This document shows positions 53,601 to 64,000 of a stretch of DNA of 64,000 nt, piece by piece. Both the position numbers and the translations under genes were made by a program. The notes beneath the pieces are model-generated. The model did no database searches. It was not told where the DNA came from and was given only the letters and a program-made list of their open reading frames with translations. Position 1 is the stretch's first letter. Each line of letters opens with the position of its first letter. Source of the stretch: Bacteroidales bacterium UBA4179 (lineage in GTDB: Bacteria; Bacteroidota; Bacteroidia; Bacteroidales; Dysgonomonadaceae); the NCBI GenBank assembly GCA_002381125.1, contig DFUT01000026.1:1-64000 (forward strand), written 5' to 3'.

Positions 53601-54815
53601 GGAAAAGGGCCGATCGGCACTCATTTCGAGTGGAATAATGTAAACATTAAATATAATGTGCTTCATGTTGTAGGATATGTGGATGGAAAACCTGTGGCGG
53701 AAGATTGTATCGTATTGGATCATTTACCAAGATCCCCTAATTTCGATCGGTTTTATCAGGATTTGAAACCTTTGTTGATGTCTCATGAAGAGTATCAGTA
53801 TATCTATCGGGTAAATTGTGGTGGAGATCTGTATGTAGATCATTATGGACAAAGATGGGAAGCCGACAGAGCAAAAAAAGAAGGTCTTATTTGGGGGTCT
53901 ATTTCATGGACTGACGATTATGAAGAAATCATTCCTTATCAAGCTAGTCAGCGTTATACTAACACTCCAATAAAAGGAACGAAAGATTGGGATTTATTTG
54001 GTACTTTCCGCTACGGAAGGCATAAGTTGAGCTACGAATTTCCATTGCCCGACGGAGAATATCGAGTAGAGCTTTATTTTGTGGAACCCTGGTATGGAAC
54101 GGGCGGAAACGTCGATTGTGAAGGATATCGAATTTTTGATGTTGCTATCAACGATTCGGTTTATATCGATGATCTGGATATCTGGGCTGAAGCAGGACAT
54201 AATGTTGCATTCAAACAGGTTATACTGGCCAAAGTCGAAGGAGGATCGATGAAAATATCGTTTCCCGAAGTCAAAGCAGGGCAGGCTGTGATTTCGGCTA
54301 TAGCCATCGGTACCAAAAATAACGATATTCAACCTCAGATTCCAACCTCTTCGATTGACTGGTCATGGAAAAATATAGAAAAGGTGGTCAAAACACCTTT
54401 GGAAGTTTTGCCTGAAGGAAAAGAGACACGGCCTACCACAATCTATCGGGCAGAACAAGCCAAAGTAAATGGTCGTTACAAAGAAAAAATAGTTAAGGAT
54501 CAAACATTTATTGTCTTTCTGGATAACGAACAGGGAAGCATTGAATGGGATATTTCGGTAGGTGTTGCCAATAAATATGTACTGAGATTTGATTTTATGA
54601 ATATAAATGATCATCCAATTGACATAAAAATCAAAATTACAGATTCAGATGGTATCGTACATAAGGAGGATACTATTACTTTTCCTGTAGCCAACGAAAA
54701 AAGAAGAACGTTGAGTACAGACACCGGTGGATACATCAATGCGGGACATTATAAGGTGCAACTTTCGTCAGAGAATATGAATGGTTTATGGTTGGGTGAT
54801 TTAACGGTTCAATGA
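50604..54815 (+). CDS. Secreted GH43-like / GH2 / malectin fusion glycosidase
   Basis: A 1403-residue secreted enzyme with a signal peptide (1-25). Residues 40-390 form a five-bladed propeller like GH43/GH32 (Asp61 in YKVDCPSVF, EEGITGDAHIQ). Residues 395-1000 form a GH2 unit: sandwich domain (WKKVNIPHNWDD-like start, SEWGFSEGSQPFGIFRP), barrel with acid/base Glu780 (LQNESV) and likely nucleophile Glu860 (LHSEGD). A malectin-like carbohydrate domain (about 1130-1235) and a beta-rich end follow. It could release two different sugars from one side chain. Overlap with the upstream B12-related gene shows co-translation. Confidence 0.78.
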   Translation: MNKGKIHLRVIFVIWFSAICGFLSAQATVPQSKMEEIYEEIKTPYKYGLVVAPTTNNYKVDCPSVFRQGDKWYMTYLLYDGKSGKDGRGYETWLAESDDLLQWKTLGKVLSFREEGWDKNQRGGFVALEENTWGGSYTLNTFKNKYWMTYIGGNKPGYESTPLKIGLAFTEKDPSQPHEWESLNKPILSPDDKDAQWFEKITQYKSSVFWDRSKTLGKPFVMFYNAAGIHPETKVKAERIGIALSDDMVHWKRYEHNPVFSHEEGITGDAHIQKIDDVYVMFYFGAFHSSRRYKAFNTFACSYDLVNWTDWNGDDLIVPSKDYDNLFAHKSSVIKHDGIVYHFYCAVNEHDQRGIALAVSKSMGRSKVRFPEPDQKGKREIISLNNDWYTVASSENSNEYDTFVVDDNWEKVNIPHNWDDYSGYRQLTHGNKHGNAWYKKTFFLPDYDVNKRFFVRFDGVGTYATVFINGKNLGRHLGGRTTFTIDVTDAIKRGTENVITVKAEHPSFITDMPWVCGGCSSEWGFSEGSQPFGIFRPVTLEITDNIRIEPFGVHIWNTDTSYLHIETEIKNYSTTPETFELVSKLNDDNGIAVFRLSDTITLQPGEITIVKQISPEIKHPHLWSSDNPYLYQLATLIKRDGKTTDELTTPCGVRTVSWPLHRKDNDPTFRLNGEKVFLNGICEYEHLFGQSHAFSEEQILSRVRQIKDAGFNAFRDAHQPHNLLYQHYWDKTGILWWPQFSAHIWYDTPEFRNNFKKLLCQWVKERRNSPSVIMWGLQNESVLPKEFAEECVEIIREMDPTACDQRIITTCNGGEGTDWNVPQNWSGTYGGDPDKYADELKKQLLNGEYGAWRSIDLHSEGDFAPQGIWSEEKMCLLLEKKIRLAESVKDSCCGHFLWLFNSHDNPGRKQPDEGYRIIDKIGPVNYKGLLTSWGEPVDAYYMYRANYVSSKKDPMVYIASHTWPDRWETPGMKSGIRVYSNCDEVELFNDVQSESLGRLGKGPIGTHFEWNNVNIKYNVLHVVGYVDGKPVAEDCIVLDHLPRSPNFDRFYQDLKPLLMSHEEYQYIYRVNCGGDLYVDHYGQRWEADRAKKEGLIWGSISWTDDYEEIIPYQASQRYTNTPIKGTKDWDLFGTFRYGRHKLSYEFPLPDGEYRVELYFVEPWYGTGGNVDCEGYRIFDVAINDSVYIDDLDIWAEAGHNVAFKQVILAKVEGGSMKISFPEVKAGQAVISAIAIGTKNNDIQPQIPTSSIDWSWKNIEKVVKTPLEVLPEGKETRPTTIYRAEQAKVNGRYKEKIVKDQTFIVFLDNEQGSIEWDISVGVANKYVLRFDFMNINDHPIDIKIKITDSDGIVHKEDTITFPVANEKRRTLSTDTGGYINAGHYKVQLSSENMNGLWLGDLTVQ

Positions 54816-58151
<3,336 letters not shown>

Positions 58152-58225
58152 TTCGATCTGTAGTAGCAGGGGGGATCGGGTACAAATTTGTGCGTGGAGC
58201 GTCTTTATAAGTTACGAAAGGAGCA

Positions 58226-61117
58226 ATGATGAAACAAGAAAAAATGAGATATAAAAGCTTATGCATGCTTTTGGCTGCTGTTATTTTTGGTGCGAAAGCA
58301 CAACAAGAGGCAACACCTACGACCATTACCCATTATCTTTCGGGTAAAGGTGCTGAAGATGCTGTATATTGGGATTTTTATTGTACTGAAGGACTGAATG
58401 CCGGTAAATGGACAAAAATTAAAGTACCGTCTTGCTGGGAAACACAAGGATTCGGACAATTTCAGTATGGTATTGAATTTTACGGAAAGCCTTTTCCGGA
58501 AGGCATAGCCAAAGAAGAGGGAAGATATAAATATGAATTTGATGTGCCTCAGGTATGGAGAAATCATGCTGTTCATCTGGTATTTGAAGGATCCATGACA
58601 GATACCGAGGTTAAGGTGAACGGCTTGAAAGCGGGTGAAAAACATCAGGGAGGATTTTATCGGTTTTCTTACGATGTTACGGATCTTTTGAAATTTGGGA
58701 AGAAGAATCTGTTGGAAGTTACGGTGAAAAAAGAATCAGAGAATGCAAGTGTCAATTTGGCTGAACGTCGGGCAGATTATTGGAACTTTGGCGGAATTTT
58801 CCGTCCGGTGTTTCTTGAAATTAAACCGGTAATTCATATCGACAGGGTTGCTATTGATGCCAAGGCCGATGGTTCGTTTTATACTATTTGTTATTTAGGC
58901 AATGCTGCTTCAGAAAATTTAAGTGTAAAGACAGAAATTTTTGATCGAAAAGATAATAAAGTGGCAGAGGGTGCCCTTCCCATAAAAAAAGGAAGCGATT
59001 GGGCGATAATTTCACTGAATGTAGATCAGGTCGATTTATGGACGGCTGAGACACCAAACCTGTATTCTGCCCGATTTACCTTAAGAGATGAAAATGGTAA
59101 ACCGCTCCATCAAATCATCGAAAAATTCGGATTCAGGACAGTAGAAGTCAAGGAAAGCGATGGTCTTTACATTAACGGTGTTAGGGTAAATATCAGAGGA
59201 GTAAATCGACATAGTTTCCGTCCGGAAACCGGGAGGACCTTGGATCGTAACAAAAATTATGAGGATGTTCGTTTGATTAAGGAGATGAACATGAACGCCG
59301 TCCGTTTGTCGCATTATCCTCCCGATCCCGATTTTTTGGAAGCCTGTGATGAGTTGGGGCTCTATGTAATGAATGAATTGGGAGGATGGCATGGGAAATA
59401 CGATACGCCCACAGGGAAAAAACTGGTGAAAGAAATGGTTACGCGCGATGTGAATCATCCTTCGATTATCTGGTGGAGTAATGGAAACGAAAAGGGATGG
59501 AATACTGCTCTTGACGTTGAATTTTATCGGTGGGATTTGCAAAAACGTCCTGTTCTTCATCCACAGGGAAATTTCGGAGGGTTTGAAACCATGCACTACC
59601 GTTCTTACGGAGAAACCCAGGAATATATGCGCTTTCCGCAAATTTTTATGCCTACCGAATTTCTTCACGGATTATATGACGGTGGTTTGGGTGCCGGTTT
59701 GTATGACTATTGGGAAATCATGCGTACGCACCCTCGTTGCGCCGGTGGTTTTTTATGGGTTTTTGCTGACGAAGGCGTAAAAAGGGTTGATTTGGATGGG
59801 CATATCGATACGCGCGGCAATTATGGGGCCGATGGCATAGTGGGGCCTCATCACGAAAGAGAGGGGAGTTTTTACGCCATAAAAGAAATATGGTCGCCCG
59901 TGCAGATCATGAACGATAAAATCGATCGGGATTTTGATGGTAATTTTATCGTTGAAAACCGCTATGATTTTCTTTCGCTCAATACTTGTTTTTTTACGTG
60001 GGAACAGGTTTCGTTTCCTTCTTCATTAAGTTTGGATGGGAAGAAAAAGATACTGAAAAAAGGAGAAGTAAAAGGAAGCAACATCGCTCCGCATAAAAAA
60101 GGCATCTTGCATATCGATATGCCTGCTTTTTCGGATGATGTGAACGGTTTATTTCTGACGGCAAAAGATGTTTATGGACATGAGTTGTGGCGCTGGAGTT
60201 GGAAAATCGATGAAAAAAATGTTTATAAGAAAAACAACGATGAAAAGAAAGCTGCAGTGAAAAAAAACGCACCCACTTATGAAGAAGATGCCGATCACAT
60301 AAAAGTGAAGGTAGGTAATAAAAGTTATGTTTATGACAAAAAAGACGGCTTCCTGAAGCATGTGACGGTAAATGACCGGAAAATATCTTTTGGAAATGGG
60401 CCTCGATTTGTTGCAGCTCGGAGAGCGGATAGGTCGTTGGATCAGTTTTTTAACCATGATGATCCCGATGCCAAGAAGCTGGATAGAACCTATAAGGATT
60501 TTGTCGATTTGGCCGTTGTGGACAGCATATTTATTCGAGAAGACAAAAATCGGTTAACGGTGAACATTGTTTACAAATTGGGCAACATGCAGAGATCGAC
60601 ATGGACGGTACATTCGGATGGCTTACTGGAATTGACATATGTTTATCGTTTTGATGCGGTGGTTGATTTGATGGGTATCCGATTCGATTACCCTGAAGAC
60701 AAGGTGATCGGAAAGCGTTGGTTGGGTGATGGTCCCTATAGGGTTTGGCAGAACAGGATTCATGGTGTAACCTATGATGTTTGGGAAAACGAATATAATG
60801 ATCCGGTGCCGGCTGAATCGTTCGATTACCCCGAATTTAAAGGATATTTTTCCAATTGTTCCTGGATGGAAATCATCACTCAAGAGGGAACGATATCGAT
60901 AGTTAACGAAACACCGGATGCTTATATTGGCATTTATCAACCTCGCGATGGGAGAGATGCGCTTTTATACACTTTGCCTGAAACCGGAATTTCCGTGATG
61001 GATGTGATACCGCCGGTTAGAAATAAAGTCAATGCAACTGATTTGATAGGGCCTTCTTCCCAACCTAAATGGGTGAGAGGTGAAAAAGGGGGAAAACTTG
61101 TTTTTTGTTTCCAATAA
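58226..61117 (+). CDS. Secreted GH2 family glycosidase
   Basis: A 963-residue GH2 enzyme with a signal peptide ending near KAQQE. A ribosome-binding AAGGAG lies close to two adjacent ATG codons (58226 and 58229). The order is sandwich domain (IKVPSCWETQGFGQFQYGIEF), Ig-like domain, barrel with FRGVNRH-like INIRGVNRHSFRPETG, acid/base Glu422 in GNEKGWN and nucleophile Glu478 in PTEFLHG, and a C-terminal part with ITQEGTISIVNETPDAYIGIYQ. Substrate unclear; residues around the nucleophile differ from LacZ, so galactose should not be assumed. Confidence 0.85.
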   Translation: MMKQEKMRYKSLCMLLAAVIFGAKAQQEATPTTITHYLSGKGAEDAVYWDFYCTEGLNAGKWTKIKVPSCWETQGFGQFQYGIEFYGKPFPEGIAKEEGRYKYEFDVPQVWRNHAVHLVFEGSMTDTEVKVNGLKAGEKHQGGFYRFSYDVTDLLKFGKKNLLEVTVKKESENASVNLAERRADYWNFGGIFRPVFLEIKPVIHIDRVAIDAKADGSFYTICYLGNAASENLSVKTEIFDRKDNKVAEGALPIKKGSDWAIISLNVDQVDLWTAETPNLYSARFTLRDENGKPLHQIIEKFGFRTVEVKESDGLYINGVRVNIRGVNRHSFRPETGRTLDRNKNYEDVRLIKEMNMNAVRLSHYPPDPDFLEACDELGLYVMNELGGWHGKYDTPTGKKLVKEMVTRDVNHPSIIWWSNGNEKGWNTALDVEFYRWDLQKRPVLHPQGNFGGFETMHYRSYGETQEYMRFPQIFMPTEFLHGLYDGGLGAGLYDYWEIMRTHPRCAGGFLWVFADEGVKRVDLDGHIDTRGNYGADGIVGPHHEREGSFYAIKEIWSPVQIMNDKIDRDFDGNFIVENRYDFLSLNTCFFTWEQVSFPSSLSLDGKKKILKKGEVKGSNIAPHKKGILHIDMPAFSDDVNGLFLTAKDVYGHELWRWSWKIDEKNVYKKNNDEKKAAVKKNAPTYEEDADHIKVKVGNKSYVYDKKDGFLKHVTVNDRKISFGNGPRFVAARRADRSLDQFFNHDDPDAKKLDRTYKDFVDLAVVDSIFIREDKNRLTVNIVYKLGNMQRSTWTVHSDGLLELTYVYRFDAVVDLMGIRFDYPEDKVIGKRWLGDGPYRVWQNRIHGVTYDVWENEYNDPVPAESFDYPEFKGYFSNCSWMEIITQEGTISIVNETPDAYIGIYQPRDGRDALLYTLPETGISVMDVIPPVRNKVNATDLIGPSSQPKWVRGEKGGKLVFCFQ

Positions 61118-61125
61118 ATAAGGGT

Positions 61126-63999
61126 ATGAAAGAATATAGGATTGAAATAGTAGTGATATTGATGTTGTTTTCTGTTTTCGCAGGTAGTGCTATGGCTCAG
61201 AAAACTTCATTAGAGGAGCAATTTCGCAATCCTGTTTCTGAAGAAGCTTCTCCTTGGTCTTTTTGGTATTGGATGTATGGTGCTGTTTCGAAAAAAGCTA
61301 TCACGGCCGATTTGGAAGCCATGAATGAAATTGGTTTAGGTGGAGCTTATTTGATGCCTATTCGAAGCCCGTCCGACAACACTTCTTTCGTTTATTCGCC
61401 TGCCTATGAACAATTGACACCTGAATGGTGGGAGTTGGTTCGATTTTCCATGGAAGAAGCCGATCGATTGAAACTCAAATTGGGAATGCACATTTGCGAT
61501 GGTTTTGCCTTAGCAGGTGGGCCATGGATTACACCCGAAAAATCGATGCAGAAAGTGGTGTGGAGTGATACTGTTATTTCGGGAGGAGAGATAAAATGCC
61601 TACGCCTCCCCCGTCCGAAAACTTTCGAGAATTTTTATCATGAAATTGCTCTGTATGCGTTTCCCGTTGCCGACTTTTTTACAACTGATTGTTGCATACC
61701 TCATGTTAACTCAAGTACCGAAGATCGGTTTCCTGCATATTTGGTGGATAGATCGGCTTCCGGTACTTTCAGAAGTTCATCACCTTGTTGGATACAATAT
61801 ACTTTTGAAGGACCTTTCACTTGTAGATCGATAAAAATTGTTCCGGATGGGAATAATTATCAAGCACAACGATTGTGTGTTTATGCAAGTGATAATGGAG
61901 TTGAATTCAAAAAAATAAAGCAACTTGTTCCTCCTCAACATGGATGGCAGAATACCGATGAAAATTTCACCTACAGCATTCCTGCAACTACTGCCCGCTA
62001 CTTCAGATTTTACTGGGATCCAGCTGGTTCTGAACCGGGTGCAGAAGATCTGGATGCAGCAAAATGGAAACCCATTTTAAAAATCAATAAGATTTTTTTA
62101 TCGAGTGAGGCGCTTATTGATCAATTGGAAGGGAAAAACGGATCAGTTTGGAGGGTAAGCAAAAGAACGCCGGTGGAAGAGTTGCCTGATGAAGATTGTG
62201 TGAAATTATCCCAAATCATCCGTTTAGATCCTTGCTCGTTAAACGGTGATGAGTTAAATGTCGTTTTGCCTCCAGGCAGATGGAAGATTGTAAGAATGGG
62301 ACACACTTCGACGGGACACAGAAATGAGACCGGCGGAACAGGAAAAGGGTTGGAATGCGATAAATTTAGCAAAGAGGCAGTTAAACTTCAGTTTGAGAAC
62401 TGGTTTGGGGCGGCTTTCAGAAAAACTGATCCTGTTTTGGCCAGGCGCGTTTTAAAATTTTTGCATGTAGATAGTTGGGAATGTGGCTGCCAGAACTGGT
62501 CGGATAATTTTCTTGATGAATTTGAAAAAAGAAGAGGCTACGATCTTTCTCCTTATTTACTCGTGTATGCCGGTATCCCTTTAGAAAGTGTTGAACAAAC
62601 GGAGTCTATTTTGTATGATATTCGACAAACCATTGCCGAGTTGGTCGTAGATGTTTTTTATCAAACACTTGCCGAATTCTCCGGAACGTACGGTTGTAAA
62701 TTTTCTGCGGAGTGTGTTGCCCCAACGATGGTAAGTGATGGGATGTTACATTATCGGATGGTTGACAGACCAATGGGGGAGTTTTGGTTGCAAAGCCCTA
62801 CACATGATAAATTCAACGATATGCTCGATGCCATTTCCGGTGCTCATGTTTATGGGAAAAATATTATTCAGGCCGAGGGTTTCACCCAGTTGCGTATCAT
62901 GTGGAACGAGAATCCTCGTATGTTAAAACCGTTGCTCGACCTGAATTTCGCTTTGGGGATGAACAAGCTATTTCATCATGTTTATGTACATAATCCTTAT
63001 TTTAACAAAGCTCCCGGTGTGACGCTAGATGGAATAGGATTGTATTTTCAAAGGGATCAGCTGTGGTGGAGATATGCTAAGGCATGGGTGGACTATATCG
63101 GCCGTTGTCAGACTTTATTGCAGTTTGGACGTCCTGTTGTGGATATCGCAGTGTTTACCGGAGAGGAGATCCCTCGGCGGGCGATTCTTCCCGATCGATT
63201 GGTCAATTCTCTTCCGGGAATTTTTGGAGAAGAAAGAGTACAGACAGAAAAGAAAAGATTGGCCAACGAAGGCCAACCGCTCAGGACGATGCCGGTTGGT
63301 GTAACCCATTCTGCCAATCTTACTGATGCAAGTGACTGGATTGATGCGCTAAATGGTTATATATACGATTCGTTTAACCGCGATGCGTTGCTTCGATTGG
63401 CTGACGTAAAAGATGGAAGATTGGTTTTGCCTGGTGGAATGTCTTACAAAATTTTGGTTCTTCCAAAGCCCCACCCCATGTCTCCCGAGAGTAGGTATAT
63501 GAGCAAAGAAGTTGCTGAAAAAATTAGAGAATTTCAACAGAAAGGACTAGTGGTTTTGTTGGGTGATAAGCCTGAGCTTGTTCCGGGTTTTTACAAGAAA
63601 AATCAATTTTCAGAAGCACTCAAAGAAATTGCCGAAGAAATATGGTCTATATCTTCCCAATACTTGTTACCTTACCAACACGAAGATTTCAGTCAATTTG
63701 GATTGGAAAAGGATATTGATTTTAATGGAGAGAAGGATATTGCGTGGACACACCGTGCGGAAGAAAATACGGATATTTATTTTATTGCCAATCAACAGGA
63801 AGAAGAACGTCATGTGTGCATCTCATTTCGTTGTTCGGATAGAATTCCCGAACTTTGGGATCCCGTCACCGGGAAAATAACCGAAGCACAAGAATGGAGT
63901 ATCCATAACAGGAGAACCCATGTTAAATTGAATTTGCATAAAAGTCAATCGGTTTTTGTGGTTTTTAGAAAACCAACCACAATAAAATCTTCAAAAAAA
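61126..63999 (+). CDS. GH106-like alpha-L-rhamnosidase, C-terminus outside the window
   Basis: An open frame of 958 codons from the ATG at 61126 to the window end; the gene continues beyond. The protein has a signal peptide (ending near GSAMAQ). WSFWYWMYGAVSKKAITADLEAMNEIGLGGAY and HVDSWECGCQNWSDNF...FEKRRGYDLSPYL are marks of family GH106 and its relatives, here shown in shortened form. Alpha-L-rhamnosidase is the best-known activity of the family, matching the mutarotase-like lipoprotein upstream. It follows the GH2 gene after eight bases. Family firm, specificity inferred. Confidence 0.82.
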   Translation, partial: MKEYRIEIVVILMLFSVFAGSAMAQKTSLEEQFRNPVSEEASPWSFWYWMYGAVSKKAITADLEAMNEIGLGGAYLMPIRSPSDNTSFVYSPAYEQLTPEWWELVRFSMEEADRLKLKLGMHICDGFALAGGPWITPEKSMQKVVWSDTVISGGEIKCLRLPRPKTFENFYHEIALYAFPVADFFTTDCCIPHVNSSTEDRFPAYLVDRSASGTFRSSSPCWIQYTFEGPFTCRSIKIVPDGNNYQAQRLCVYASDNGVEFKKIKQLVPPQHGWQNTDENFTYSIPATTARYFRFYWDPAGSEPGAEDLDAAKWKPILKINKIFLSSEALIDQLEGKNGSVWRVSKRTPVEELPDEDCVKLSQIIRLDPCSLNGDELNVVLPPGRWKIVRMGHTSTGHRNETGGTGKGLECDKFSKEAVKLQFENWFGAAFRKTDPVLARRVLKFLHVDSWECGCQNWSDNFLDEFEKRRGYDLSPYLLVYAGIPLESVEQTESILYDIRQTIAELVVDVFYQTLAEFSGTYGCKFSAECVAPTMVSDGMLHYRMVDRPMGEFWLQSPTHDKFNDMLDAISGAHVYGKNIIQAEGFTQLRIMWNENPRMLKPLLDLNFALGMNKLFHHVYVHNPYFNKAPGVTLDGIGLYFQRDQLWWRYAKAWVDYIGRCQTLLQFGRPVVDIAVFTGEEIPRRAILPDRLVNSLPGIFGEERVQTEKKRLANEGQPLRTMPVGVTHSANLTDASDWIDALNGYIYDSFNRDALLRLADVKDGRLVLPGGMSYKILVLPKPHPMSPESRYMSKEVAEKIREFQQKGLVVLLGDKPELVPGFYKKNQFSEALKEIAEEIWSISSQYLLPYQHEDFSQFGLEKDIDFNGEKDIAWTHRAEENTDIYFIANQQEEERHVCISFRCSDRIPELWDPVTGKITEAQEWSIHNRRTHVKLNLHKSQSVFVVFRKPTTIKSSKK

Positions 64000-64000
64000 T

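Overview
The window reads as chromosome from an anaerobic member of the Bacteroidales, probably near the Dysgonomonadaceae/Porphyromonadaceae. The evidence is the TAnnTTTG-type -7 promoter elements, Bacteroidales-restricted families (DUF4295, DUF4468, DUF3853, BT4734-type primase), a class II B12-dependent ribonucleotide reductase, a ferredoxin-linked 2-oxoacid oxidoreductase operon, and long runs of secreted glycoside hydrolases. The genus assignment is inference.

Layout. (1) 1-6.9 kb is ordinary chromosome: the end of KDPG aldolase, a hexuronate MFS transporter, biosynthetic arginine decarboxylase (minus strand) and class II ribonucleotide reductase, which is preceded by 11-bp tandem repeats. 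(2) 6.91-26.08 kb is a 19.2-kb integrative element in the 3' end of a tRNA-Ser(UGA) gene. A 13-bp copy of the tRNA end lies at both boundaries, and matching pairs of GTGCGTA repeats just inside each end look like integrase arm sites. It carries a tyrosine recombinase, a DUF3853 protein preceded by a possible kissing-hairpin RNA, DUF3987 and primase proteins, a decayed IS481-type insertion, a frameshifted RepA-like ATPase and a Toprim protein. Its cargo is a PLD-SNF2 helicase with a large adenine methylase whose recognition region looks exchanged, an MqsR/MqsA-Panacea toxin-antitoxin pair and a DprA-like SLOG protein. No relaxase, coupling protein or phage structural gene is visible. (3) 26.2-39.0 kb is housekeeping: RhlE-type helicase, the korD-A-(small membrane protein)-B-C operon, KdsC-like phosphatase, DUF2520 protein, nitroreductase, two HU-type proteins, rimO, ftsY, DUF4295, rpmG, rpmB, a DUF4468 protein, a TPR protein and ribH.

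(4) 39.85-64.0 kb is one long plus-strand operon of twelve genes. Secreted or surface enzymes (a uronidase-like lipoprotein, a rhamnose-mutarotase-like lipoprotein, a GH43-like/GH2/malectin fusion, two further GH2 enzymes and a GH106-like enzyme running off the window) and a cytoplasmic GH31 alpha-xylosidase-type enzyme surround a sodium-sugar symporter and a complete corrinoid methyl-transfer module. That module has two UroD-fold methyltransferases, a corrinoid protein with the DxHxxG motif, and a MetH-activation-like AdoMet protein. The last B12 gene overlaps the GH43/GH2 gene by 8 nt. The most interesting reading is an anaerobic, B12-dependent route that removes O-methyl groups from sugars or aglycones released by the glycosidases and feeds them to one-carbon metabolism. 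This is inferred from co-localisation and motifs; the substrate is unknown. No SusC/SusD pair is in the window.
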